Shown here: positions 1 to 8,367 of the stretch, one piece after another
How positions within the stretch are numbered: the first letter of the stretch is position 1
Layout of the letters: each line of letters opens with the position of its first letter
Source of the DNA: Oscillospiraceae bacterium
GTDB taxonomy: Bacteria > Bacillota > Clostridia > Oscillospirales > Ruminococcaceae
Assembly: GCA_009777155.1 (NCBI GenBank)
Contig: WRMK01000001.1
Span: forward strand, 38,905 to 102,904
Length of the DNA: 64,000 nucleotides
Direction: 5' to 3'
Made by a program: the position numbers and the translations under genes
Notes under the pieces: generated by a model
The model's database searches: none
What the model saw: the letters and a program-made list of their open reading frames with translations, nothing else
What the model was told of the DNA's origin: nothing

Positions 1-973
1 TTCAAACGGCGTGGAAATTGCCGAACTGATGTGCAACTTGACCGCCGAGAACTTAAAACTCGACCCGCAAGACGTGATTGTCGCGTCAACCGGCGTAATC
101 GGGCAGAAACTTTCGGCGGAAATTTTCGAGCAGAACATACCCTTGTTGTCTTGTTGTTTGAGCGAAGTTGGCAGTACCGATGCTTGCAAGGCGATTATGA
201 CTACCGACACGCGGCTGAAAGAATTCGCGTTCGAGTTTGAAATTGGCGGCAAAACTTGCAGTATCGGCGGCATTTCCAAGGGTAGCGGCATGATAAATCC
301 TGCAATGGCGACACTGCTTTGTTTCATCACAACCGATGTCAACATATCCGCCGAAATGCTCCAAAAAGCCTTAAATGAAGCCAACATCGACTCCTACAGC
401 AGGGTTAATATAGACGGAGATACATCCACCAACGACATGGCGTGCATACTCGCATCGGGCATGGCGGGCAACGCCGAAATCACTGATGCCAATGAGGATT
501 ACGCGGTTTTCCTTGACGGGCTTTGCGCGGTTATGGTTAACTTAGCGCGCGAGACTGCGCGTGACGGCGAAGGCGCGACAAAGCTAATCGAGTGCCTTGT
601 CAAAAACGCGCCAAGTCTGCAAGCCGCCGAGTTAATTTCGCGCTCGGTCATTTCGTCAAGCCTTGTTAAAGCGGCAGTTTTCGCCGCCGATGCAAACTGG
701 GGCAGAATCTTATGTGCGGCGGGGTATTCGGGCGCAGATTTCGACCCGCTGAAAGTTTCGGTGAAAATGCTATCCGCAAATGGCGAGGTGCTTGTATGTC
801 AAAACGGTGTCGGTGTTGATTACTGTGAGGAGGCGGCGCATGAGGTTTTGTCGGCTGACGAGGTTGTAATTGTCATTGATTTGCAGGGCGATAATCCCGA
901 TAACCAAGCCATCGCTTGGGGTTGCGATTTGACTTATGATTATGTGAAAATTAACGCGGAGTACAGGACTTAA
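1..973 (+). CDS. argJ: ArgJ, glutamate N-acetyltransferase (5' end outside window)
   Basis: Ornithine acetyltransferase of the cyclic arginine pathway, which moves the acetyl group from N-acetylornithine to glutamate. The frame is already open at base 2, so the start codon lies outside the window; about 320 C-terminal residues of a roughly 400-residue family are present. The autocleavage site is visible as NPAMATLLCF; the Thr after Ala (residue 101 counted from base 11) would become the nucleophile of the beta chain. The end VKINAEYRT is typical of the family. argB follows after 12 bases, so the genes are one operon. Whether it also makes N-acetylglutamate from acetyl-CoA cannot be told from sequence alone. 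Confidence 0.95.
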   Translation, partial: SNGVEIAELMCNLTAENLKLDPQDVIVASTGVIGQKLSAEIFEQNIPLLSCCLSEVGSTDACKAIMTTDTRLKEFAFEFEIGGKTCSIGGISKGSGMINPAMATLLCFITTDVNISAEMLQKALNEANIDSYSRVNIDGDTSTNDMACILASGMAGNAEITDANEDYAVFLDGLCAVMVNLARETARDGEGATKLIECLVKNAPSLQAAELISRSVISSSLVKAAVFAADANWGRILCAAGYSGADFDPLKVSVKMLSANGEVLVCQNGVGVDYCEEAAHEVLSADEVVIVIDLQGDNPDNQAIAWGCDLTYDYVKINAEYRT

Positions 974-985
974 AGGAGAGCTACA

Positions 986-1858
986 GTGAAAATAAAAAAC
1001 AACACAAGGGCGAAAATTCTTAACGAAGCCTTGCCCTATATTCAGAAATATTACGGAAAGTTTATAGTCGTCAAGTACGGCGGGAACGCCATGGTTAACG
1101 AGAAGTTGAAACAGGCGGTCATGTCGGACATTGTGCTACTGTCGCTGTGTGGGATTAAAATCGTGCTGGTTCACGGCGGCGGCCCGGAAATTGATGCAGT
1201 ACTCAAAAAAATGGGCAAAAAGCCTAAGTTCATAAACGGCTTGCGTTGCACCGACAAAGAGACCGCCGAGATTGTGCAGATGGTACTAAGCGGGAAGGTC
1301 AATAAAGACTTGGTGGATTTGCTGTGCATGAACGGCGGCAAGGCGATTGGGCTCTGCGGGCTTGACGGCGGCTTGCTCAAGGCGCGGCAGTTGAGCGCGG
1401 AATTAGGCTACGTCGGCGAGATTACCAAGGTGCACCCCGAGATTATTTCCGATATAACCGACAAGGGATATATCCCCGTGATTTCTACGATTGCGGGCAG
1501 TGAAACTAATGCAAAAGACGAAATTTTCAACGTCAACGCCGACATTGCGGCGGCGGAAATTGCAAACGCAATCGGCGCGGAAAACCTAATCTTGATGACC
1601 GATATTGCGGGGTTGCTCAGAGACCCCAAAGATGAATCCACGCTGATTTCAAACATAAAACTAAGCGAAATCCCGCTGCTAAAAGAACAAGGTGTAATCT
1701 CGGGCGGCATGATTCCGAAAATCGACTGCTGTGTCAAGGCAGTCCGCGAAAAGGTTCAAAAAGCCAATATAATCGACGGCAGAATCGCACATTCCATACT
1801 GTTGGAATTGCTGACCGACGAGGGTATGGGTACAATGATTGTTAAGGAGGCGTTATGA
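986..1858 (+). CDS. argB: ArgB, acetylglutamate kinase
   Basis: Phosphorylates N-acetylglutamate with ATP, the second step of arginine synthesis, in the cytoplasm. The 290-residue protein has normal family length. It shows the amino-acid-kinase glycine loops KYGGNAM (about residues 30-36) and VHGGGPEID (about 62-70), and the late SGGMIPK motif that carries the conserved lysine. A GGAGAG ribosome site precedes the start (GTG at 986). The stop overlaps the argD start by four bases (ATGA), so the two are translationally coupled. Confidence 0.97.
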   Translation: MKIKNNTRAKILNEALPYIQKYYGKFIVVKYGGNAMVNEKLKQAVMSDIVLLSLCGIKIVLVHGGGPEIDAVLKKMGKKPKFINGLRCTDKETAEIVQMVLSGKVNKDLVDLLCMNGGKAIGLCGLDGGLLKARQLSAELGYVGEITKVHPEIISDITDKGYIPVISTIAGSETNAKDEIFNVNADIAAAEIANAIGAENLILMTDIAGLLRDPKDESTLISNIKLSEIPLLKEQGVISGGMIPKIDCCVKAVREKVQKANIIDGRIAHSILLELLTDEGMGTMIVKEAL

Positions 1859-3018
1859 ATACAATTCAGAAATATGACACTTATGTCATGAAATCTTACG
1901 GGCGGGTGCCGCTTGCTGTGGAGACGGCGGCGGGTACAAGCGCGGTCGGCGAGGGCGGCAAAACTTATATCGACTTCGGGTCGGGCATAGGTACAAACTC
2001 GCTCGGGTACTGCGATGCAGACTGGGTTAACGCGGTCTGTAAGCAGGTGCAAACTTTGCAGCACAACTCGAATTATTACTACAACAAACCCGGCGCGGAA
2101 TTTGCAGAAAAACTTGCAAAACTCACCGGTTACACCAACATGTTTTTCGGCAATAGCGGCGCGGAAGCCAACGAGTGCGCCATTAAACTTGCACGGAAAT
2201 ACAGCTTCGACAAATACGGCAAAAACCGCCATAATATTATCGCGCTGAAAGGTTCATTTCACGGCAGGACTTTAGCGACACTTTCGGCGACAGGGCAAGC
2301 CGATATGCACAACTACTTTTTCCCGTTCGTGCAAGGATTCATTCACGCCGAGCCTAATGACACGGCTGACTTAGCCGCGAAACTTGACGATTCTGTTTGC
2401 GCTATTATGCTCGAATACATTCAAGGCGAGGGCGGCGTAGTCGAGCTTGAAAAGGCGTATGTAGACGAGGTTTACAGGCTTGCCGCCGAGAAAGATGTGC
2501 TTGTAATTGCCGACGAAGTGCAAACAGGTGCAGGGCGTACGGGTAAGTTTTTGGCGGGTGAGCATTTTAATAAAAAAGCCGACATTACTACTATGGCAAA
2601 AGGCCTTTTCGGTGGGCTTCCGGCGGGGGTTTGCCTTGCGAATGAGAAATGCGCCGACGTATTCACCGCGGGCACTCACGGCTCTACTTTCGGCGGGAAT
2701 CCGGTGGTTCTAAGCGGCGGCTTGGTGGTACTTGACAAAGTTTCCGACCCCGCTTTCTTAGCCGAAGTCGTGAAAAAAGGCGAGTATATCCGCGAGAAAT
2801 TGTCGGGGCTTGACGAGGTCGTTGCGATTAGCGGAAAAGGCTTGATGCTTGGAATCACGCTGAAAAATAAAAAGGCAGTGGACGTCATGAAAGCCGCACT
2901 CGAAAAGGGTTTGCTGGCATTGACCGCGAAAGAAAAACTGCGGCTTTTGCCGCCGCTTGTGATTGATTATAAGAGCCTTGATTTGGGGTTGGGGGTTATT
3001 GGGGAGATATTATTATGA
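1855..3018 (+). CDS. argD: ArgD, acetylornithine aminotransferase
   Basis: PLP-dependent class III aminotransferase that converts N-acetylglutamate semialdehyde to N-acetylornithine with glutamate as amino donor. The 387-residue length is normal. Visible motifs are the phosphate-binding NSGAEANE near residue 100, the cofactor Asp in ADEVQTGAGRTG (D220) and the Schiff-base Lys in TTMAKGLFGG (K249). It overlaps argB by four bases upstream and the next small gene by four bases downstream, so the whole set is one tightly packed operon. Confidence 0.97.
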   Translation: MNTIQKYDTYVMKSYGRVPLAVETAAGTSAVGEGGKTYIDFGSGIGTNSLGYCDADWVNAVCKQVQTLQHNSNYYYNKPGAEFAEKLAKLTGYTNMFFGNSGAEANECAIKLARKYSFDKYGKNRHNIIALKGSFHGRTLATLSATGQADMHNYFFPFVQGFIHAEPNDTADLAAKLDDSVCAIMLEYIQGEGGVVELEKAYVDEVYRLAAEKDVLVIADEVQTGAGRTGKFLAGEHFNKKADITTMAKGLFGGLPAGVCLANEKCADVFTAGTHGSTFGGNPVVLSGGLVVLDKVSDPAFLAEVVKKGEYIREKLSGLDEVVAISGKGLMLGITLKNKKAVDVMKAALEKGLLALTAKEKLRLLPPLVIDYKSLDLGLGVIGEILL

Positions 3019-3296
3019 TGTATCCGTATATTACTTTAGCAGATGAAACTTTAGTTACACATTCTCACCTCAAAGAGGAGAACGAGTTGAAGTCTGTGAA
3101 CGTCCACTTTGAACGCCCGAAGCCTCACGGCTTTGATTCCGCGAGAATAAGTCTGCCGTCATATGCGTGGATAATGAGAGACGGCTTTACGGACGAGGAA
3201 ATTAGAGACTTTGAAGCCTTTGCAAGCAATAATGCCCACCTACTCTTTAAGTATGCGGAAAAAGGGGGGCTTGGTATTGCGAAACTCGCCGTTTAG
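3015..3296 (+). CDS. Small conserved hypothetical protein at end of arg operon
   Basis: A 93-residue acidic soluble protein without signal peptide or membrane segment. It overlaps argD by four bases, so it is co-transcribed and probably coupled. I remember similar small Firmicute proteins (pattern VHFERP...GFDSAR...GFTDEE) but no assigned function, and I do not assign one. The last codons (GIAKLAV) lie inside the left outer arm of the inverted-repeat cassette that follows, so the C-terminus may have been supplied by that element. Confidence 0.75.
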   Translation: MMYPYITLADETLVTHSHLKEENELKSVNVHFERPKPHGFDSARISLPSYAWIMRDGFTDEEIRDFEAFASNNAHLLFKYAEKGGLGIAKLAV

Positions 3297-3729
3297 CGGA
3301 CGCGCAATCAACCCCCTGCCGTAACAAAACTTTGCTTTAGCAAAGTTTTAATAGCCGCCAACTTTGTTTATAATTAAATAAAGCAGAAAGGGCGGCTATT
3401 GGACTTAGTGGGGGGTAGAGGGGGGTAGTAGGGGTACGGCGGGCGCAAATAACCGCCAGCCCGCCACACAAACCGTTCAGACTCCACTTCCTCGATTGCG
3501 ACCTTACAAGTTCACGACTTGACAGGTTTTATCTATTTGAAAAGTCTGCACTCGCATAGGGTTTGTGCTACGTGATAACGGTTCGGCTCGAGAAGGTTAG
3601 ACTTTATCAAGCGTAGAACGCGGGCGTGCGGTTATTTGCGCCCGCCGTACCCCTACTACCCCCCCTCTACCCCGACTGCTCCCCACACTCGCAAAAATTT
3701 TGCTGTATGTAGTGGGTTTCGCAATCACC
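3273..3729. other. Inverted-repeat cassette, copy A (IRC-A)
   Basis: Long structured non-coding cassette. Outer arms are GGTATTGCGAAACTC (3273) and its near-complement GGGTTTCGCAATCACC (3714). Inner arms of about 46 bp lie at 3410-3456 and 3628-3673 and pair almost perfectly; each contains the block GGGGTAGTAGGGGTACGGCG. They enclose a 171-bp core (3457-3627). A second hairpin with CCCAC/GTGGG closing pairs lies at about 3681-3715. An 88-bp repeat (3313-3400) is inserted between the outer and inner left arms. A second cassette at 10771 has the same arms but its core in reverse orientation. No ORF is evident. This accounts for the gap 3297-3761. Confidence 0.8.
3313..3400 (+). repeat. 88-bp double-hairpin repeat, copy 1
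   Basis: One of four copies in the window (also 11552, 51303, 63874). It contains the perfect hairpin AAAACTTTGC-TTTA-GCAAAGTTTT and, after it, AATAGCCGCC ... GGCGGCTATT, a 10-bp inverted repeat about 40 bases apart. The first hairpin followed by TTTT could act as a terminator of the arg operon. Here it interrupts the left side of cassette IRC-A. Confidence 0.9.
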
Positions 3730-3761
3730 TATATTGTTAATAAGATGGGAGAATATTTAGC

Positions 3762-5024
3762 ATGAAGTTAAAACTGAAATTAACACTATTAACACTCGCA
3801 ACCCTCATAAATTTCACCGCCTGCGATGCCGATTTTAACACCGAAGCCGAACTTCACGCAATGTTAAAATTCGCAATGGAAATCGGTTTTGAGTCTGTCG
3901 GTTTGGAAAGCCAAGACCACGCAAGCACCGTCTACAACTACCTCGCAGAGGACGGTGTGAAATTCACTGCAACCAGCTATCTCTACAGAACCGATTACAG
4001 TATTCGCGACCGTATAGGCATAAAATTCGACTATCCGCTAAAGTGGTTTGGGGCAAAGCAGGGTGAAGTTGAGAGAATTGTCGGGGACTTGTTCGAGTAC
4101 GATTTTCATTGGTTCGGCATGATATTTTTCGTGAATCATCAGGCAGACTTAGAGCCTTTGTCGGAGTTGATTCACTCGTTGCTGACCGAATTCGAGCCTA
4201 TAAGCGTCAATGCCGACGGCAAGGATTATTACTATCACATTCCGCATATTTTTGTCTACGCCCTTGAAGCAAATCCAAACCTTGACGAGTTACAGGATTC
4301 ATACCACATTGACGACATGGGAAACTTGAAAGACCCGTATTTCGGCTATGGCGGGACCCTATACAGCAGTAGGCCCGAACACGGCACCTTCCTCAACGAT
4401 ACAAAAGGTTTTTTGTTCCCGATTATCGGCGAAGAATCCCTCACAGTAGACGAGATTTTCGATATTATGCAGGGGAATTTACTGACCGCGGTTGAGCAGG
4501 GACTGCTTCAAGATTTCGGGGTTGAAGAAGAAATGTTTGCCGACCACCCTAAGTCCTACTTGGCGAACTTTGTAATTAACGGCGAAGTTATTCTGTTGCG
4601 CCGATTCAGCTACGTTGAGGACCTTGACGATTATTGCATGGATTTCACCACCTACCGTTATGTGGGGCAAGATACAGTTTACAGTTACACCTTGAATGAG
4701 GGCAGTTTCCGCGAGGTAATTGAGGCGTTGGGCGGTGAATTGACTATAGAAGAATCCGCTGTTGAGTGGGTAATTGGCGAGAATACTTGGCGGGCTGAAC
4801 TCACTCTTGTGGACGTTCCCGCGCCTGCCCCCTTCCATGAAACGGACACTTATGAGCATATTGCAGGGTTTGCCGTCTACAAGAACGGCGAAGAATCGCC
4901 ACTGCCGCTGTCAAGGGCGAGCGCGTTCGGCGCGTTTTGCTTCACTATTCCCGACTTGGAACTCATATTCGGGAGTGAAGTTATAATCGAGAGAGCGAAC
5001 GGGCGAGTTGTAATAAACAATTAA
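3762..5024 (+). CDS. Putative lipoprotein of unknown function
   Basis: A 420-residue protein with a basic N-terminus (MKLKLKLTLL), a short hydrophobic stretch and a probable lipobox ending FTAC at Cys20, so it is likely an exported, lipid-anchored surface protein. The rest is acidic and rich in aromatic residues with no repeat or family I recognise. It lies about 30 bases after IRC-A and 26 bases before argF, but nothing ties it to arginine metabolism. The start is preceded by GGGAG. Confidence 0.75.
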   Translation: MKLKLKLTLLTLATLINFTACDADFNTEAELHAMLKFAMEIGFESVGLESQDHASTVYNYLAEDGVKFTATSYLYRTDYSIRDRIGIKFDYPLKWFGAKQGEVERIVGDLFEYDFHWFGMIFFVNHQADLEPLSELIHSLLTEFEPISVNADGKDYYYHIPHIFVYALEANPNLDELQDSYHIDDMGNLKDPYFGYGGTLYSSRPEHGTFLNDTKGFLFPIIGEESLTVDEIFDIMQGNLLTAVEQGLLQDFGVEEEMFADHPKSYLANFVINGEVILLRRFSYVEDLDDYCMDFTTYRYVGQDTVYSYTLNEGSFREVIEALGGELTIEESAVEWVIGENTWRAELTLVDVPAPAPFHETDTYEHIAGFAVYKNGEESPLPLSRASAFGAFCFTIPDLELIFGSEVIIERANGRVVINN

Positions 5025-5050
5025 ATTAATATAGCGAAAGGAATTTGCAC

Positions 5051-5968
5051 ATGAAACACTTACTAAAACTGCTCGACTTAGACGGCAAGGACATCATAGA
5101 TATTTTGAACCTTGCCGACCAGTTGAAGTACGAGCAGAAGCACGGGATTGCACACCGTCACTTGGAGGGGAAAACCCTCGGAATGATTTTCGAGAAGTCG
5201 TCCACGCGGACTCGCGTATCGTTTGAAGTCGGTATGTATCAACTCGGCGGGCATGCCCTGTTCTTGTCGGCACAGGAACTGCAAATGGGCAGGGGCGAGC
5301 CGATTGAAGACACGGCGCGGGTGCTGTCGCGCTACCTTGACGGCATCATGATACGTACCTACAAGCAATCGGTGGTTGAGGGCTTGGCGAAGTACGGCAG
5401 TATCCCGATTATCAACGGCTTGACCGACGACTGGCACCCCTGCCAAGTTTTGGCGGATTTAATGACAATCCGTGAGCATAAAAACAAGCTTGAAGACCTG
5501 AAACTCTGCTTTATCGGCGATGGGCATAATATGGCGAACTCGCTGATTGTCGGCGGTTTGAAGGTCGGCATGAGCGTGACTATCTGCGTCCCCAAAGGCT
5601 ACGAGCCGTTCCCGGCCGCGCTCGATTTTGCAAAGGAATACGCGGCTACCGGCAAGTTTGAGTTGGTGCACGGGCCGCTCGAGGCGGCGAAAAACGCAGA
5701 TGTACTCGTGACCGATGTCTGGTCGTCAATGGGGCAGGAGTCCGAGGCCGCTAAACGCCAACAAGACTTTGCGGGGTTCTGCGTTGACGATGAGATGATT
5801 GCGGTTGCAAAGCCGGACGTCATGGTTCAGCACTGCCTTCCCGCACACAAGGGCGAGGAGATTACCGCGAAAGTTTTCGAGGAACACGCCGCGGAAATTT
5901 TCGACGAGGCCGAGAACAGGCTACACGCGCAAAAGGCCGTGATGGTGAAATTGATGGGGAGTAATTGA
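5051..5968 (+). CDS. argF: ArgF, ornithine carbamoyltransferase
   Basis: Makes citrulline from ornithine and carbamoyl phosphate. Conserved sites are the carbamoyl-phosphate loop SSTRTR (about 50-55), HPCQVLADLMT in the middle and HCLPAHKGEE near the C-terminus. I take ATG 5051 rather than the TTG at 5045 of the ORF track because GAAAGGA sits at proper distance; this gives 305 residues, normal for the family. It stands apart from argJBD, separated by IRC-A and the lipoprotein. Confidence 0.96.
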   Translation: MKHLLKLLDLDGKDIIDILNLADQLKYEQKHGIAHRHLEGKTLGMIFEKSSTRTRVSFEVGMYQLGGHALFLSAQELQMGRGEPIEDTARVLSRYLDGIMIRTYKQSVVEGLAKYGSIPIINGLTDDWHPCQVLADLMTIREHKNKLEDLKLCFIGDGHNMANSLIVGGLKVGMSVTICVPKGYEPFPAALDFAKEYAATGKFELVHGPLEAAKNADVLVTDVWSSMGQESEAAKRQQDFAGFCVDDEMIAVAKPDVMVQHCLPAHKGEEITAKVFEEHAAEIFDEAENRLHAQKAVMVKLMGSN

Positions 5969-5993
5969 CAAATAATTTAACTTGTGTTATACT
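5965..5993 (+). promoter_or_regulatory. Sigma-A type promoter for hpf
   Basis: TTGACA at 5965-5970 and TATACT at 5988-5993 with a 17-base spacer. It overlaps the argF stop codon. Transcription would start near 6000 and include the conserved leader at 6042. Confidence 0.8.
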
Positions 5994-6041
5994 AAAATTA
6001 ACAGAAACCCGAGGGGTTAAAATATGTAAAAAATTATGAAA

Positions 6042-6081
6042 GGTCTGCCCCTATGCCGTGTTTGCGGCGGGCGGCATGGTA
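6042..6081 (+). promoter_or_regulatory. Conserved structured leader, copy 1 (upstream of hpf)
   Basis: One of three leaders with the frame AAAGG-N2-TGCCCCTATGCC ... GGGCGGCATGGTA placed 6-8 bases before a start codon. The 3' strand GGCATGG pairs with CC(T)ATGCC with one bulged base; GCCC/GGGC could add a pseudoknot. This copy is minimal: only a short GCCG/CGGC stem lies inside. An alternative reading is a nine-codon upstream ORF starting at ATG 6052 and ending at the hpf start. Confidence 0.6.
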
Positions 6082-6087
6082 ATGAAA

Positions 6088-6609
6088 ATGAATGTAAAAG
6101 TAACCGCGAAGAAAATGCAGGTCGATGGATTAATCGAATATGCCGAGGCGAGACTTAGAAAGCTCGAACGGTTTTTCGGCGAGGATTTCGACGCGAAAAT
6201 AACCGCGTCGTCACAGCGCGGCATGGTAACGCTGGAGCTGACGGTCAAGCACGACAATTTAATTTTCCGCGCCGAGCAATCCGCGCAGAACAAAAACGAC
6301 GCGCTCGACGCCTGCGTTGACCGCATTATCAGGCAAATCCGCAAAAACAAAACCCGCATTGAAAAACGCCTGCAATCGACCGCCTTCAACAACGGATTCG
6401 GCGACGACGTCGAGGAGCAAGCCGACTATGAGGTCATTAGGAGAAAACAATTTATTCTGCGGCCAATGAGCGTTGAGGAGGCGATTTTGCAGATGAATAT
6501 GCTCGGTCACAGCTTTTTCATGTTCAAGAACGGCGAGACCGGCGAGACGAACGTAGTCTACAAGCGCGACGACGGGAATTACGCGGTTATGGAACCGGGG
6601 TATGATTGA
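6088..6609 (+). CDS. hpf: Hpf/RaiA, long-form ribosome hibernation factor
   Basis: Ribosome hibernation promoting factor that binds idle 70S ribosomes; the long form in Firmicutes drives 100S dimer formation. The N-terminal domain (about 1-95) has the family pattern of beta strands with EYAEARLRKLERFF, and the C-terminal dimerisation domain carries VIRRKQFILRPMSVEEAI and MLGHSFFMFKN. Length is 173 residues from ATG 6088, chosen because the matching leader elsewhere ends six to eight bases before ATG; ATG 6082 is an alternative. Confidence 0.93.
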   Translation: MNVKVTAKKMQVDGLIEYAEARLRKLERFFGEDFDAKITASSQRGMVTLELTVKHDNLIFRAEQSAQNKNDALDACVDRIIRQIRKNKTRIEKRLQSTAFNNGFGDDVEEQADYEVIRRKQFILRPMSVEEAILQMNMLGHSFFMFKNGETGETNVVYKRDDGNYAVMEPGYD

Positions 6610-6630
6610 TAGGCGATAAAAAGTATGTCA

Positions 6631-6660
6631 GGGCATCTCTGAATCAATTTAGAGATGCCC
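6631..6660. promoter_or_regulatory. Perfect stem-loop between hpf and the CPBP gene
   Basis: GGGCATCTCT and AGAGATGCCC form a perfect 10-bp stem with a 10-base loop. There is no T-run, so it is more likely an mRNA-stability or attenuating structure than a terminator. Its position argues that the downstream gene starts after it. Confidence 0.6.
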
Positions 6661-6686
6661 GTAATGTAGTTTTAGGGAGAAAAAAA

Positions 6687-7298
6687 TTGTTTGTAGATGA
6701 ATTAATTAGAGCCGTGTTTCAGATTCTTGCACTGTCGGCGATACCTTTCATTTGGTGGCTGATTGCCGCAAGAAAAGAGCCGTTTTTCGCGTGGGTCGGC
6801 TTGAAAAAACCGAGGGTTGAGGATAAAAAACGGTTCATTATTTTTGTTTTTGTGGCGTTAATAGTAGCTTTTTTGATGTCGTTTGTTTTAGACCCGATTT
6901 TGCCCGACGATATTCAATTAGCCAACGAGCGATTCCGCGGGCAAGGCATAAGCGCGTTAATTCCGGCGATTATATTTGCGTTTTTCGCAACCGCACTCGG
7001 CGAAGAAATATTATTTCGCGGGTTTATCGGCAATCGTTTGTGCGGAAAAATCGGCTTTTGGGGCGGTAATACAATCCAAGCGGTGCTGTTCGGGCTGCTC
7101 CACGGCGCAACCATGTTCCCGACGCTCGGCATCGCTGTACCGTTACTCGTCATCGCGTTTACGGCAACGCTCGGTTGGCTGATGGGTTATATCAACGAAA
7201 AAGCCGGCGGCTCGATAATCCCGAGTTGGGGATTGCACGGGGCTTCTAATTTGTATGCGGCGATGATTTTGGCGGGTTTGTATAGTAAATTAACTTAA
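6687..7298 (+). CDS. CPBP-family intramembrane metalloprotease
   Basis: CAAX-protease/bacteriocin-processing family membrane enzyme. Motif 1 is LGEEILFRGF and motif 2 is FGLLHG, which provide the Glu and His metal ligands; a further conserved region lies near SWGLHGASNL. Several hydrophobic helices span the protein. I choose TTG 6687 (preceded by GGGAG and after the 6631 hairpin) over the TTG at 6606. The last five codons (YSKLT) come from an inserted palindromic element; without it the gene would end in TAG directly after ILAGL. Substrate unknown. Confidence 0.85.
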   Translation: MFVDELIRAVFQILALSAIPFIWWLIAARKEPFFAWVGLKKPRVEDKKRFIIFVFVALIVAFLMSFVLDPILPDDIQLANERFRGQGISALIPAIIFAFFATALGEEILFRGFIGNRLCGKIGFWGGNTIQAVLFGLLHGATMFPTLGIAVPLLVIAFTATLGWLMGYINEKAGGSIIPSWGLHGASNLYAAMILAGLYSKLT

Positions 7299-7384
7299 AA
7301 AACACTAAAACCTCTCGCCACAAAACCCATACAGCAAAGGTTTTGCGGCGATTTGTTTTGTGTTTTTAATAAGTTAATTTGCTA
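7283..7384. mobile_element. Palindromic MITE-like element, copy 1
   Basis: A 102-bp near-palindrome with ends TAGTAAATTAACTT and AAGTTAATTTGCTA, flanked by TA on both sides (7281-7282 and 7385-7386). TA duplication is what IS630/Tc1-mariner type transposases leave. It sits at the stop codon of the CPBP gene. Related copies lie at 48096 and 50060. No transposase gene is in the window. Confidence 0.85.
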
Positions 7385-7468
7385 TAGTATAAACCCACAT
7401 TAGAGCATGTTGACACTATCCAAATTTTGTACAACATCAACAAATTATCGAAAAACGATAAATCCTTA

Positions 7469-7497
7469 TTGACATTCGATATATTTTATGTTATACT
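7469..7497 (+). promoter_or_regulatory. Promoter with repeat operator for the DUF2975 gene
   Basis: TTGACA 7469-7474 and TATACT 7492-7497, 17-base spacer. TCGATATAT occurs twice, once in the spacer (about 7477) and once just after the -10 box (about 7497), and ATCG...CGAT lies upstream at 7448-7460. These repeats are good operator candidates for the HTH protein encoded downstream. Confidence 0.75.
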
Positions 7498-7533
7498 CGA
7501 TATATCAAATAATTTATCGGGAGGTTTTATCAC

Positions 7534-8022
7534 ATGAACAAGAACAAGACTTTGGAGCAGAAAATCAAGGAAGAAAGCAGATTCATATGGGTTGCGATGA
7601 GAATTATGAGTGTCATGGCGGCGATGTTGGCGTTTTTGCTGGTGTTTGCTGTAATCGGCTTTGTAACAACGGACTATTGGGGCGATTTATGGTGGATTGG
7701 TCTGTTGGGGTTGAGCGGTGCCGGTCTGGCGGTCGTGTTTGACAGCGTTGCGCGGGTTTTCCGTGACGTGCGGCGCGGCGAATCGCCATTCACTTTAGTC
7801 AACGCGAATCGGCTGAAACGCATCTCGGTCGTGCTGTTAATCACAACCTTGAGCCTGTATCTCTACCAATTAATTCTAAGCGTTGCGGGGGTCTACAATG
7901 ACGGTTTAGTGATGATGTTCACGGGGATTGCCTACGCGCTGTTCAGCGGTGTCGTCGGTGGGATTGCGTTGATTTTCCAATACGGAGTGCAACTGCAAGA
8001 ACAAGCCGACGAGACTTTATGA
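7534..8022 (+). CDS. DUF2975 membrane protein
   Basis: A 162-residue integral membrane protein with four predicted hydrophobic helices. The pattern of SGAGLAVVFDSVARVFRDVR followed by SPFTLVNANRLK is characteristic of DUF2975 (YoaS-like) proteins. In Bacillus and relatives these are paired with a YozG-type HTH regulator, as here with the gene at 8135. The function of the family is not known. ATG 7534 follows GGGAGG; the ORF-track frame starting at 7488 is a shadow. Confidence 0.85.
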   Translation: MNKNKTLEQKIKEESRFIWVAMRIMSVMAAMLAFLLVFAVIGFVTTDYWGDLWWIGLLGLSGAGLAVVFDSVARVFRDVRRGESPFTLVNANRLKRISVVLLITTLSLYLYQLILSVAGVYNDGLVMMFTGIAYALFSGVVGGIALIFQYGVQLQEQADETL

Positions 8023-8049
8023 GGTGAAGTTTGAAAATAATTAAAGAAA

Positions 8050-8126
8050 GGCGTGCCCCTATGCCCGGTAATTCGCGGAATTACGCAATTTTCATTGAAA
8101 TTTGTGCCGGTGTGGGCGGCATGGTA
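8050..8126 (+). promoter_or_regulatory. Conserved structured leader, copy 2
   Basis: Same frame as the leader at 6042: AAAGG, TGCCCCTATGCC, then GGGCGGCATGGTA before the ATG. The interior holds two hairpins, TAATTC-GCG-GAATTA and CAATTTTCATTGAAATTTG, closed by CCGG/CCGG. It separates the DUF2975 and HTH genes of what would otherwise be one operon. A 28-codon ORF (ATG 8061) also runs through it into the HTH start. Confidence 0.65.
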
Positions 8127-8134
8127 TTAAAAAT

Positions 8135-8353
8135 ATGGCTATAATTTTACGGCTCGACCGTGTCATGGCGGACAGGAAAATGCCGCTTAACGAGCTCGCC
8201 GAAAGGGTCGGCATTACAAACGCCAACCTTTCCAATATAAAAACAGGGAAAATTAGCGCGATTCGCTTTTCTACATTAGAAAAAATCTGTGAGGTTTTGG
8301 AGTGTCAACCGGGTGATATTTTGGAGTATCAAGGAGACTTCTTCGGGAACTAA
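8135..8353 (+). CDS. YozG-like HTH (XRE) regulator
   Basis: A 72-residue Cro/C1-type DNA-binding protein. The helix-turn-helix is in LAERVGITNANLSNIKTGK, followed by the family-typical AIRFSTLEKICEVLECQPGD and DILEYQ. This is the subfamily that accompanies DUF2975 genes and presumably controls them, perhaps at the TCGATATAT repeats. The start is ATG 8135; the ORF-track start at 8102 falls within the leader. Confidence 0.9.
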   Translation: MAIILRLDRVMADRKMPLNELAERVGITNANLSNIKTGKISAIRFSTLEKICEVLECQPGDILEYQGDFFGN

Positions 8354-8367
8354 CCACGAGTGGATTT

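Noticed and set aside
1-5968. T-box, riboswitch or ARG-box control of the arginine genes
   Set aside because: No recognisable specifier structure or paired ARG-box was found upstream of argF, and the argJ upstream region is outside the window.
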